DNA from: Cenococcum geophilum 1.58
Taxonomy: Eukaryota > Ascomycota > Dothideomycetes > Gloniales > Gloniaceae
DNA: 64,000 nt
Assembly: GCA_001692895.1 (NCBI GenBank)
Contig: KV748231.1
Coordinates: forward strand, 310,001 to 374,000
Direction of reading: 5' to 3'
Position numbers and translations under genes: made by a program. This document shows positions 35,781 through 47,307 of the stretch, in pieces. The notes beneath the pieces are model-generated. The model was not told the origin of the DNA. It did no database searches and saw only the letters and a program-made list of their open reading frames with translations. Position 1 is the first letter of the stretch. The number at the start of each line of letters is the position of its first letter.

Positions 35781-35818
35781 CTACCTAACAGTTAGGCATT
35801 ATTTATAGCGGTTTGCTG

Positions 35819-36780
35819 CTAGTGTTCTTTACAATTACTACCTATATTCTTCTTGCGATACGCAGGCGTATCGCCAGCGTCTGGGGGGTCCTCTGAGCCA
35901 TCTGGCTGTTGAGTAGTCTCCCCTGGAGCTTGGTTGGGAAAGCGTCGCCTTCCTGGGGTTCCGTTCTCTGAACCTGACCCTGTGGAGCCTATGCTACGAC
36001 CGCGCTTCGGGCGCGAGGATCTGCTGTTGCCAGCTGCGCGGTCTTCCGCGAGCTTTGTGGTGTCGAGCAATTGCTCTACACGGCGGATTTTTTTGGTTCT
36101 CCTTTATTACAGTCATATAGTACGCAGTAGCATTTTCAAAGCGTCTTACTGTAGGGTTCTTGATCTGGTCTTGGACCATAGTCTTAAGTTCGTCCCACAG
36201 TAGAGGACCCTTATCTTTGGCGCCCAGGCGGTGATGCACTAGTTAGGCGACTGTCTTCTCTTTTGCAAGACCTTTAATGGCCTAGCGCGTACGTTGCTCG
36301 CAGTCGTAGTTAGCGTTGTTGATCTCGAATTAATTCTTAATTGCGGCAATCCATTGGTCAAACTTCTGTTGAGTAGTGCCACTAATGTTAGGCGGTGACT
36401 TCTTGACCAGGGCGTTAAGATTCGTTCGACGTATGCGTTTAATACGCGACTCGTGCTCTTTACTAGAGAGGCAACAGGAGGGCTTTATTGAATCGATAAT
36501 GCTCCGTAAGTTGGCTATTTTATTAGCCAGCTCGTCTAGCTCCTTTAGGTTAGCAGTATTCGGTAGGACGCTGGTAACCTTGCTAAGCTCCTGTTGAGCC
36601 TAGGTATATAAGTCGAACTGGTCTCCAGCGTTCGTAGATGTCTGATCGTCTTGAGATTCGGAAGGTCGCGTAGATTCTGCTAATGTGCTTCTAGCACTAG
36701 ATCCTAAGGCGTTCTACAGTTATATCACTAGCGTGTCGCCGTTAAGTGTAGGCGTCGATCTTGTCTTCGGAGGCATCATA
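35819..36780 (-). pseudogene. gag of E3, partly spared from RIP
   Basis: On the minus strand the frame starts ATGATGCC near 36775-36780 and shows a hydrophobic heptad stretch (LKELDELANKIANL near 36520-36560), followed by a RIKRIRRTNLNALVKK stretch. Downstream are HHRLGAKDKGP and NPTVRRFENATAYY, as in E1. At least five TAG/TAA stops replace likely Trp or Gln codons, so it is not functional. Base composition from about 35850 to 36780 is close to host DNA, which is unusual within this block. Confidence 0.75.
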
Positions 36781-36834
36781 GATCGTAGAAAATTAAACCG
36801 GCTATCCTCCTAAAGGGATTGGTAAGGATTCGAA

Positions 36835-37015
36835 TGTGAGGTAAGGATGTGGATAGGGAGTCTAATGATAGAATAATAGGTATATTGTATAGACAGAGAC
36901 GAATCCTTAAGGGGTTTCCATAGGCACGTGCAGCGCACGTGCCTCACAGGCGAGTCGCCTGTGGGTCGCCTGTACCTCGCAGCTACATAGCTATCTACTT
37001 AGGTTTTACCTAACA
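36835..37015 (-). repeat. E3 5' LTR (181 bp)
   Basis: Starts TGTGAGGTAAGG and ends ACCTAACA. It is flanked inside by CGAA, giving TTCGAATCCTTACC on the minus strand, the likely primer-binding region. It retains many CG and CA dinucleotides, so RIP here is mild. Confidence 0.92.
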
Positions 37016-37020
37016 CCTTA

Positions 37021-37513
37021 ATCTAGTAAAGTAAAGGTAAAGGCGGGCTATTATACGCTTTAAAAGGCCGATATCCGCATGCTTAATAGCATATTTTAAT
37101 ACTTTATATATTTTAACCACCTATAGATACCAAATATAATTAAAGAACTCTATATTAACAATCTAAGCGGGCTAGCTTGTAGTAGTAGAGTTAGGAACTA
37201 TAAGTAATTAATTTATAATTTAAAAACCTTCGTAGGTAGAGGGCTATAAAGGAACCAATTTATTAGCCTTATGGCCAACTTTAAAACTAAAACCTGCTAC
37301 GCGGATATCCTTAATATGCTATAGAAACTGCTTAGGCGTTAAGGATATAATATATTTTTTAACCGCACCTTCTTTATAAATGTTAAGCCTATCGCGGATA
37401 TATATTAAAAAGAGTGCAATAATGCGGGTATTAAAACTATGTAGTACTAGCTCCTTAAAATAGTAAAAGGAAGGGCGCTCTATAGGAATATTTTGTCGCT
37501 TAAGGTAATTTAT
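37021..37513 (+). pseudogene. Decayed coding stretch of element X, part 2
   Basis: After E3 the plus-strand reading continues. The segment MANFKTKTCYADILNML lies near 37270-37325 and a FINVKPIADIY segment near 37373-37405. It runs directly into 45475 once E4 and its ATAAG duplication are removed, showing that E4 inserted into a reading frame. The product is not recognised. Confidence 0.45.
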
Positions 37514-37518
37514 ATAAG

Positions 37519-37943
37519 TGTTACGGACGCTTTAAGTACGATGTTATAACTACTTGGAGAAGAGACGGAAGAAGCTAGTTGGTTAATTTAGGCACGGTCC
37601 AGGATGGAGCCGATAGAACTATATAACGAGGAATAGTAACTAAGGTCACATAATGTGCTACATATTAAACGAGAGGAATGAGAGGAACTTACGTACCTTA
37701 CGTATAAGACGTATATTACGTATAAGAAGGATTTTATAGGAGTACGGTTGTGTATTTAAGGACCCTTAATCCCTACCTAGATAGTTCCTTCCTTATAGTA
37801 ATTCTTAGAATATAATTGGAGTTAATCTATTAGGCAACCACTCCACTAGTTGTTATTATGTTGTTAACTTTTATACTTATATTTCCTATACACCTAGCCT
37901 AATAACGAGCCTACCGTAGTTCTTGCTATAAGGTTCCGTTATA
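37519..37943 (+). repeat. E4 5' LTR (425 bp)
   Basis: Starts TGTTACGGACGC and ends in a TTCCGTTATA block (RIPed ...GTTACA). It is colinear with 45055-45469, with small indels and many transitions. Confidence 0.95.
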
Positions 37944-37987
37944 CAATCACTACCTAGTTATAGTATTAATATAAGAAGTCGAATAAC

Positions 37988-40900
37988 ATGCCACTAAAAG
38001 TAGCCACCACGACGCCATTGACGGTAGCAACTACTTTAAGGATAGGAGGTGATACTAGTATAGTAGATACTAACTTATAGTAACCTGTAACGGTTAGACA
38101 GCTATAGGAAATAGTTAACTAGCTAATAGCTAATAATATAGTATTGGAAGAAAGACTTAATGGGATAGGAGCAGCAAAGATTAAGCTACTATTAATTAAG
38201 AAATTTATAGGAGAGAGGTTAAAGCTTAAAGGATTTCTTATGTAGATGCACTTTAAGGTCTTATAAGAGGGAGCAAAGTTACCTATACCTGTAGATCGGA
38301 TAGCCTACGCAGGACTATTCTTATTAGGAAGAGTACTTAAGTGGTTTAAACCTTACCTTATAGAGATACAGGCAAACGGAATAATAACCACTAACTAAGA
38401 CGTGCGATTTATGTTCTTAAGTTAGGAAGGATTTATAGAATAACTTATATAGATATTTGGAGACCTAGAAGAAACAACTATAGCAGAAAGAAAACTCTAG
38501 AACCTTATATAATGAACTTTAGCAATTAAGTATATAATATAGTTCCAGACACTAGTAATATAAGTAGAGTAGAATAATAGGGCGCTTAAGGTATAGTATA
38601 AATAGGGACTTAAGGCTAAAGTCTAGGATATAATTATCTTAATAAAAAATGCGGACACCCTAAGGGAACTAATAGATTAGGTGATTAAAATTAATAATTA
38701 GATCTACTAAAGGGAATAGGCTAAAAGAGGCTAAGATAGAGTTCTATAGTTATATAAGGCGCAAAGTACGTAACGACAAAAGCTAAGTTAGAAACTATAG
38801 TATGGCGTAAAGCTAATAGACCTAAGTGGTACTAAAGAAGCCTATAAGAGATAGAGTAAACTATAGAAACCTAGAGGATAAGGATTAGGTAATTAAAGGT
38901 TTAAAAAGTAGAGGCCGAATTAGGGATCTTATTAGCAGAAGATATTTAGGCGGACTCTATAGCAAGAGAAATAGTTTAAAAAAGGAGCTTACATAAATTA
39001 CAGAAAATAGGGTTATTATGTTAGAGACTATAAAAGTGGGCAGAGTTACTACGTAGTAAAGGGTATAAGACTAGCAGACGATATATACGTATAAAGGGAC
39101 GATAATATACTATGAGGAACAAAAGAATGTTTAATTAGAAGTTTTGCGTTTTATTATAATAACGTATACCAAATTCATAAGGATGCTAAGTATAGCGTAA
39201 GCTATTAGCTATAAGAGCTAGCACCTATAGGATATAAAGGAACCAACGAACCAGTTCGCAGATTGGATATTAAGGATAATAAATTTAACCTAGGTAAAAT
39301 ATTCCGTAATAATAAGGTAATAAGGGCCGCTTACTAGGAGCGAGCAGACCTTAGAGATGTTATACTAAAGGTAGAGGATAATTCCACTACAAAATAGGGA
39401 ATATTAGTAGGGATCAAAACCCTACTAGATACGATGTCTATCGCTTTATAAGATATAAGAGAAGTAGGATAGTAAACTACTTTGGCACTTAATAAAGGCA
39501 AAAGGCCAAAGGCTTAAGATTCTTATAGCGAGATAAGAGATAACCAAGATTCTTAAAATAAGATAAGATAAGCTTAAGGACCTACAACGGATAATAACTA
39601 ATGGAGTAGAGTAGCAGCTTAGTTTAAAAATATATAAATAAGCTCGGAACAGAAGTTCCTATAAGCACAAGATTCTTAAGACAAGATAAGTGAGATTTAA
39701 GACTCTTAAGATAAGATAAGAACACTAAGTAAGCCTAGTTAGACTAAGGCTAAAGCTAAGCTTAAGTTAGAAGCGAGCTCGGGATTAAAGAACCCAAGGG
39801 GTTAAGAATTTAAAGTATAAATTAGGACACCTATAGATAAGAGGTAAGGAGCTTCCTTATAGATTAGAGAATCTGCAGTATAAATAGTAATTAGACTAGG
39901 AGACAAATATATAGACCTAGAGGATTTACTAGTTAAATAAAGTGTTCGGACTAAAGATCGAAAAATTAATACTAGGATTAAGAAGCAAGACGACTTTAAG
40001 GATTAGAGCGTAAGGCGTAAACTAAAAGAAACTATAGAAGAGTTTAGGCAAAGAATTATTGCATAGCAAGAATAGAAACTAGATAAGAGATCTAGTATAT
40101 TAGGACGTACAAAGGACAGAGCACTAGTATAAAAAATTACTAATAGATTAAGAGCAGACACACTAAGAGCTAAGTGGCTTACTAAACTAGAAGATAAAGA
40201 GGATTTAGGGATTTTAACTAGGTTTAAGGAATAATATATAAAGGGCTATTATAATACAGTAATAAGAAGATACTTCCTTACGGACAGACTGTATATACTC
40301 TAGCAGCTATACTAAAAGTAGTATAGGCAAAGGCACAATAATAAGTGGGAAGATTTCTATATGTGGTTAGATAAAAAAGTTATTTAGAACTATCTAATTA
40401 TAGAGAAGGCTATAACGCATATTAAAGGAGCCTTAATTATAACGTTAAAGGATCTAGAGGAACGTTTAGAGGACTAGAGAAGTAAGAGGCATATCTCAGT
40501 ACCTATAAATAAAGTTGTAATATTTAGATTAGCATAATAAAGGTTTAAACTTAAGGACGAAGATAAGCTAAGAGTTAACCTAAAGCACCTAGTATACCAC
40601 ACGTTATTATAGATTACGTGCGTGGACGATATATATAAAATATATAAGAATCCAAAGGAAAAGAATTAGAAATACCCTATAAGGATATACTAGATAACGG
40701 ATAAGTAATAGTACAGGAATACTAAATATATACATAGATAGCATCTAGCAGAGGTCTAAAAGGAAGGAAGTTTAGTACTTTAACTAGGAAGATTCCTTAT
40801 AGAAGAATGCTTAGACGGATAATAGTAGTAGGAATGCCTAGAAAATATGTATCTATAGTATATTAAAGATAAAAAGCAAACTAGGTATTAGCTAAAGAGT
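37988..40900 (+). pseudogene. gag region of E4 (RIPed)
   Basis: A Met at 37988 opens a frame in the usual place, about 45 bp after the 5' LTR, beginning with a Thr/Val-rich segment. The downstream sequence is Lys/Glu-rich with a GA-rich coding strand, and stops interrupt it many times. Part of it (39700-40900) is strongly charged and may belong to a gag-pol linker. No CCHC knuckle was read. Confidence 0.55.
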
Positions 40901-41029
40901 AAGCTAAGTGCACTAGGATTAAGCAGCTAATAGTTAAGAAAAGTAGAGGCCTACGGGACCAGAGGGAGCCAGTAGTAGAGCCTTAGACCCTTAAAGGAAT
41001 TTAAGGACGACACCTAAATTTATAAGTTA

Positions 41030-44000
41030 ATTAGTAAGATCAGCAGTTTAAAGCGCTAATAGATAGTAAAGTAACGCGAAACTATATCTCACTAGTAATA
41101 GTTAAAAGAATAGAACTACCTCACAGATAAAAGGAGCAACCTTACCTATTAGTTACGATTTTAGAAGATCTAATAACCTATAGAGGAGGGATTATTAATC
41201 TTAAAATAGGACCTATTTGGATAACTATTAAAGGGAGACAAATTAAGATGTCTTTTAATATCCTACCATTAGGACGGGATGAGGCAGTATTAGGTATACC
41301 TTAGTTATAGGAATATAATCCGAGGATTAATTGGATTACAGGTTAGGTTAATATTAAAGATACTTAATACCGCAAGATGTAATAATAAGCCAAGTTAGTA
41401 TAGTACTAAGTAGGAGCAACCTATAAAGAAATAGAAAAAGGACTAAGTTATATACTAAAGAGATACCATAAGTACGGCAAGAAACTATGGTCACTAGGAA
41501 GTAAGAAGCTATTAAAACATATAGCATAGGACTATAAAATAGAGTTAGAACTAAGAATAAGTCTAAAGTTCTTTCCAATCTATAAGCTTACTAAAGAAGA
41601 AGGTAGAGCGTTAAAAGAGTTTATTTAGGAAAATCTATAAAAGGGATACATTAGACTATCACAGTTATTAGCGGGTTATCCAGTACTATTCGTACTAAAG
41701 AAAAATGGTAAACTAAGGCTATGTATCAACTATAGATAGTTAAATAGCATCACTAGAAAGAATAGGTATCCTTTACCCTTAATTAGCGAAATCTAAGACA
41801 GGATAGGTAATGCGCAAATCTTTATAAAAATAGATCTAAGATAGGCGTACCATTAGATCAGAATTAAGGAAGGCAATAAATAGAAGGCAGCCTTTAGGTT
41901 AAAGGAAGGACTATATAAACCATTAGTTATACAATTCGGGCTTATAAACATACTAGCAACGTTCTAAAAGCGTATTAACAATATATTAGGAGAACACTTA
42001 GATGAATTTATTATAGTATATCTTAATAATATTATTATCTACTTAATAACTAAGGAAGAACACGGGGAACACATTAAATAGGTCTTAAAGAGACTATAAG
42101 AAGAACAGATACCAGTAGCAATTAAGAAATGCGAGTTCTTCACTAGGAAGACCGATTTCATTGGATTTATTATTAAACTAGGCCAACTTAGTATAGATCT
42201 AAAGAAGATCAAGGCTATAGTAAATTAGTAGGAACTAGAGAATATTATATAGTTAAGATTATTTCTAGGGTTTTGCAATTACTATAGAAGGTTTATAGCG
42301 CAGTGGTTAAAGGATATTAAGCCACTTATAAGGTTAATAAAGAAAGAAGAACTATAGGCATAGGGAAAGAAGCAAAGAGAACTCTTTAAAAAAGTTAAAG
42401 AGTTGTTTACCTAGGAGCTAATTCTTAAGATCTATTAACTAGGACTAGAGACGGTTATAAAGACGGATATATTAGACTATATACTAGGGGCATACTTTAT
42501 ATAAAAGTATTAAGATAGATAGCACCCAGTAGTATACTACAGTCGAAAGATAACACTATTAGAGTTAAACTATAACATCTATAATAAGGAGTTATTAGAT
42601 ATAGTTACAGTATTAAAGAAATAAAGAGCATTCTTATAAGGTATAGAGAAACTATTTATAGTTAAAATAGATTATAAGAACCTAATAGGATTTTTAATAA
42701 CGAAGGAACTCAACCAAAGACAGGTTAGATGGGCAGAGATGCTTACGGAATACTATTTTGAGATTTAGTATACCAAAGGTATAGACAATATAAGGGCAGA
42801 TACTCTAAGCTATAAAGCTAAACTACAAAATAAGGAGAAGCTATTGGGGGCTTTATTACAAAAGGATATAGACAGATTAATTAGGTATAATTATCTAAGA
42901 ATTATAGCAACTTAAGAAGATAACGAACTAGAGAAAGTCTACAAGATACTAGAAAGCTTTTAGGTATAAAAAATTCTAAAAGCATAACTAGAAGATCTAC
43001 AGACGGATATATATAAAAATCAAGAAGCGAAGTATATCCTAAGAAGCATAGTAGAGTAGTTTATAGAAGACTTCTATAAGGGACTAACTTAAGGATATAA
43101 TAGAGCTACGGGCTTAGTGTTAAGACTTTAGAAGGAGTACATCATTAACGGAATTTAGAGGATAGCTAGAAAAGTTATAAAGGAATATTTAGATTACTAA
43201 AGGAATAAATTAATAAGGTATAAGCTATATAGAGGGCTATAACCTATTAAAATACTAGAAAGACCATAGGAGGTTATATTATGGGACTTTATTATTAAGT
43301 TACTAAAATTAAAAGATTTTATTACCGGATAAGATTATAACGCAATTTTAGTAATAATAGATAAGCTTATAAAGTAGGGATACTTTATAGCATATACAGA
43401 AGAAATCTCAGCAGAAGATATCGCTAGAATCTACGTTAAAGAAGTATTTATAAGATATAGAGTACTAAGTAAGATTATATCGGATAGAGATCTAAGATTT
43501 ATAGCAGCATTTTAGGAAGTATTCTTAGCGGAGCAAAGAGTTTAAGTAGTAACTTCCACCACATACCATCCGCAGACAGATGGTTAAATGGAAAGATTAA
43601 ATTAAACGCTAGAGCAGTATCTAAGGCATTATGTTAATTATGCATAGAATAATTAGGTATTACTATTACTAGTTATATAGTTTATATACAATATAACACC
43701 CTAAGAAGGAATAGGTATATCACTATTTAAGGCAAATTACGGATATAAGCCAAAAACATCGTTATTACTATAGCAAGCAAAGAAAATAAGTAGTATAGCT
43801 AAAGAAAGAATAAAGACGTTAATAAATCTTTATATAAACCTTATGGAATTAGTAAAGAAAGTATAAGAGAGAATAAAAAAGTACTATAATGCTAAGAGAT
43901 CTAAGGGACTAGATCTTAAGGAGGGAGATAAAGTATAGTTACTACACAAAAATTTTAAAAGTTGATGACTAAGTAAGAAGTTAGATTACGTTAAACTAGG

Positions 44001-44340
44001 ACCTTTTAAAATTACGTAGAGGATTTTACCGGTTACATTTAAGTTAAACCTACTAGCTAAAATAAAGATCTACCCTATATAGCATATCGCAATACTAGAG
44101 CTAGTATATAGGAATATTAAGCCACCGGTCTATAAAACAGACATATATAGAGGATAAGAAGAAGATAAATAGCAAGTATTAAAGATCGTTAATTATAAGG
44201 ATATTGACGACGAAATATAGTATAAGGTTAAGTAGATAGGCTATACTAAGACTACCTAGGAGCTACTAGAGAATTTAAAGAACGCTATAAGAAAGGTATA
44301 GGAGTATCGGAAGAGATTAGGTTAGGCAGTATTAATAAAA
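41030..44340 (+). pseudogene. pol of E4: protease, RT, RNase H, integrase, chromodomain-like tail (RIPed)
   Basis: The protease motif reads ALIDSKVTRNYIS near 41060-41100 (DSGAT expected). RT spans about 41560-42330 with [17 protein letters not shown] near 41685-41735, an active site reading VYLNN near 42020 (YLDD expected) and [11 protein letters not shown] near 42265-42300. RNase H lies at about 42440-42830 (ILGAYF and VVYYSRK stretches). Integrase lies at 43130-43760 with a TTYHPQTDG motif near 43560. A chromodomain-like segment near 44180-44330 (DEIxYKVKxIGY) would have tethered integration to marked chromatin. Catalytic Asp-to-Asn changes and stops show it is inactive. Confidence 0.85.
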
Positions 44341-45054
44341 AAAGATCGCTAAAGAATAAGTCACCTAAGGGGGACCTAAGAAGAGTAGTTGCCGAACTAC
44401 TTAGATCTATTTCCTTCTCTATTAGAGGAGAGTCTGTTCTTTTATTGCCTAGTTTCTATAAACCTTATTTTATAAGTTTCTACTCCTTAGAATGAACCTT
44501 CTTACGAACCTTCTTAAGACAAAGTAGATGAGTAGACGCCGCAATTTAAGTATTTAGAGCCTTCTATTCTGCGTCACGGGAACGTTTTAACTTAGTAAGG
44601 GCTTATAACAGTTTACTATCTAGCCACGCAGCAGCAGATTAAACATAAGACCCTAAGATAAATTAATTAGGGAACTAGACGACTATTAAAAGTAATAGGT
44701 CGCGTATATTTAATATTAGAAGTAGAGCGAACGTTATAGGACGAACGAACATTTGCTTTAGTATACTCTAAGCAAAAGGACAGTTATTATAAAGATAGGT
44801 TTGCTAATGCAATATAAACTAACCCCTCTTTTAAACAATAAGAATATAGAGACGGTATAATCTTACTAAGAGATAATATTACAGCAATAGTGCGAGCACG
44901 ACGTTGGGCGTATGAAGAAGAAATTGCTTTAGGTATAATAAGCAATAATATTAACTAAATTAATTAGACGGATATTATACCTCTAGTAAACAACTTAGAG
45001 ATGTTTTAAATCTTTAAGGATAAAGATAAAGAGGAGGGAGATGGTGTTATAGAT

Positions 45055-45469
45055 ACTTTAAGTACAATATTATAACTACTTAGAGAAGAGACGGAAGAAG
45101 CTAGTTGGTTAATTTAGGCATAGTCTAGGATGGAGCCGATAGAACTATGTAACAAGGAATAGTAACTAAGGTTATATAATGTGCTACGTATTAAATAAGA
45201 GGAATAAAAGGAACTCACATACCTTATATATAAGACGTATATTACGTATAAGAAGGATTTTATAGGAGTACAGTTGTGTATTTAAGGACCCTTAGTCCCT
45301 ACCTAGATAGTTCCTTCCTTATAGTGATTCTCAGAATACAATTAGAGTTAATCTATTAGGCAACCACTCCACCAGTTATTATTACGTTATTGACTTTTGT
45401 ACTTGCATTTCCTACATACTTAGCCCAATAACGAGCCTACCGTAGTTCTTGCTATAAGGTTCCGTTACA
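45055..45469 (+). repeat. E4 3' LTR (415 bp)
   Basis: Starts TGTTATAGATAC and ends TTCCGTTACA. It pairs with 37519-37943 and is followed directly by the ATAAG target duplication. Confidence 0.95.
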
Positions 45470-45474
45470 ATAAG

Positions 45475-46000
45475 CGTAGAGTATAAAGTACTACTATATA
45501 TATTACTTATTACTAAAGAAAGTCCTTATAATTATATATAGGAAGTTTAACCAGAGATGCTAAAGACCTAAAATAGGTAGTACCTAATAGTAGCTATTAT
45601 ATAAGAGCGCAGCCTCCGCCCGCTCCCGCTTATAGGCGTAAATAAGCTTTATAGTTTTCTAGTTACTATATACTAGATATAATTAGTTCTAAAAATTATT
45701 ATTACAATTAAGCTATAGTTGCTCTAGGAAGATTATCTTAAGTATATAGTAGTTGCTATTTATAGAAGCCTTGCTCTCTATAATAGGGCCTAGGTTTATA
45801 TAAGTTGTCTTTATAAATAGCAGAATATTAATCTCTGGCATACGCGGATATTTAAGCTTAGTATTAGATTTAAAAATACTATTTATAGTAGTAGGGTATG
45901 TGCTTTAAAGAATATCTATAATTATAAAAATTAATATCTAATTTTAAACGCTATTATATATGTTACCTAGCGCCTTAGTAATATCCTTAATCTAAAGCTA
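45475..46000 (+). pseudogene. Decayed coding stretch of element X, part 3
   Basis: Continues in register from 37513 once E4 is excised: SVEYKVLLYILLITKESP-like near 45475-45530 and ALYNRA near 45775. It reads for about 170 codons with stops at former Gln, Trp or Arg codons. Together with parts 1 and 2 this is a protein of at least 500 residues of unknown family. Confidence 0.45.
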
Positions 46001-47215
46001 TACCTAGTTATATAGTATACTTTAAAAAAGGCTACTAGGGGGAATATAAGATCTGTAGATAAGCTTTCCAGTAGTATAGAAATAAAAAACACTAGTATCT
46101 CTAATTAACTAATATTGCGTTCGCTTAAGGTAGTTAAAATTATTATATATAATATAGATATTATTAAAAGCGGATATTAATTAGAGGTAAGTCTTTAATA
46201 ATATTAGCGCCAGTATATTTACCGCTGGTATTATAACTTTCCTTAAAGCGTTCGGCTAATTTTATCTTTTAATAATTAAGCGTTATATATCCGTTAATAA
46301 CCCCTAGTCTATAAAGCAGTAATAAAACCTAACGCTTTATACCTATACCTTAAAGATAAAGACTAAGAAGCTAAGTAAAGTAGTTAGCGAAGCTTTAAAC
46401 GCGGCCTAATAAAAGGATAGATATAAGAAGAATAACCCCCTCTAGGTGCGGATTTTATAATTTATTAGTTTTTAGCTGTACTAATAATCTTTCTATTAGC
46501 TAGTAGAGTAAAGGGGTATATTAGCTAATTACCTTATAGCTCTATAAGAGTTAAACGTCTTTAAACTTTAGATCTAACTTCTATAGGCTAAAAATAACTA
46601 TCTTCTGCTAAAGATTACAAAGCTCTTTATAAAGGATATTTATAACCGCATTAACTAGTTCTAAATGGATATTTATAGTTTCTATAATCGTATTATAGAT
46701 TTCCTTATTTCCTAAAAGGGTAGCAATAAGCCTCTTTGCCCTCTTCTTTTTAGCCTTTTTTTTATTACACCTTATCTATTTTTACGCCTTCTTTTTTATT
46801 AGTATTAAGCTATAGCTATACTAAAGAAAGGTTACTAAAGGACTATTGCTAGTCCCATAAATGCTCTAAAATAACTCTAACCTTTTTTTCCTTTATTACT
46901 AGGCGCGATATCCGCTTAGCAAATACTCCGGTTAATATTTAAATAGGCGTCCGCCGGTTAACTAATATTATATTTATAGAGGGGGTAGGCAATTTAATTA
47001 TTAATATATTACCCATTCGGCGGCGCTTTTTGCTTAACATTGTAGGGGCTAATAGGGTAGATATATTAATCGATTATAGAGCTGCTTCTGCGGATTAATT
47101 TAACGGTATTTCTAAGATAATAGCTGTTATAGGAGGGTAGATTAATTTTGTTAAAGAAGGTAACTGCTCTATATATAAAACAAGTCGCATCGCTTAAGAA
47201 ACCTTAGAAAAGTCT
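46000..47215 (-). other. Right part of element X, possible minus-strand gene start near 47040
   Basis: On the minus strand a Met near 47040 begins a basic stretch (SKKRRRMGN) that resembles a nuclear localisation signal. Further left lie another Lys/Arg-rich patch (about 46720-46760) and a helical segment (46600-46710). Stops interrupt the frame. No transposase or recombinase motif could be recognised. Confidence 0.35.
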
Positions 47216-47307
47216 CTCAGACCATAGAATCAACTTTTTAACAAAAAAGGTTAGCGATATCCGCTTGCGGATATACGTATGTCCGCTAATTGATTCTATG
47301 GTCTGAG
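47216..47307. other. 18-bp inverted repeat hairpin at the right edge of element X
   Basis: CTCAGACCATAGAATCAA at 47216-47233 is perfectly complementary to 47290-47307. The 56-bp loop contains two further palindromes: CTTTTT/AAAAAG, and ATATCCGC-TT-GCGGATAT at 47257-47274. Eleven bases after the latter comes CTAA (47286-47289), and RIP signal ends here. The right arm is part of the neighbouring host reading frame. Confidence 0.8.

Larger units (their letters stand above)
33263..37015 (-). mobile_element. Internally deleted Gypsy element E3, minus strand
   Basis: The LTRs are 33263-33474 and 36835-37015, with the 5-bp duplication CCTTA at 33258-33262 and 37016-37020. E3 belongs to the same family as E1: same LTR, same polypurine region (complement of ATGCCCCCCCCTTTAAAAAGG at 33475) and same gag. 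The interior is 3.4 kb against about 6.7 kb in E1. RT is absent, part of the 3' region remains (about 33500-35120), and a 186-bp tandem repeat sits in the middle. It would have needed a helper for movement. Confidence 0.92.
37519..45469 (+). mobile_element. Ty3/Gypsy chromovirus E4, plus strand, full length
   Basis: The LTRs are 37519-37943 and 45055-45469, with the 5-bp duplication ATAAG at 37514-37518 and 45470-45474. A polypurine tract (AAAGAGGAGGGAGATGG) precedes the 3' LTR. Gag, protease, RT, RNase H, integrase and a chromodomain-like tail can be read in order on the plus strand. It differs from the E1/E3 family in LTR and coding sequence. RIP stops are frequent. Confidence 0.95.
11276..47289 (+). 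mobile_element. Composite RIPed element X (helicase-bearing, host of four nested Gypsy insertions)
   Basis: Removing the nested Gypsy elements E1-E4 leaves about 11 kb of RIPed sequence. It carries an SF2 helicase gene, a 51-bp repeat array, a 1.95-kb tandem duplication and a second decayed coding stretch that reads across the E4 insertion. The 8-mer ATATCCGC/GCGGATAT occurs about 19 times in these segments; I saw only one other copy in the nested elements (near 25784). Both ends hold inverted pairs of it: 11288/11308 on the left, 47257/47267 on the right. The right end has a hairpin, 11 nt, then CTAA followed by T, which resembles a Helitron 3' end, but no Rep or PIF1-type helicase was recognised. 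Limits are inferred from loss of RIP signal; treating the pieces as one element is an inference. Confidence 0.55.

Noticed and set aside
11276-47289. Starship element with a DUF3435 tyrosine recombinase captain
   Set aside because: Considered because of the size and the nested cargo-like content, but no tyrosine recombinase motif could be read near either end. The clear enzyme is an SF2 helicase.
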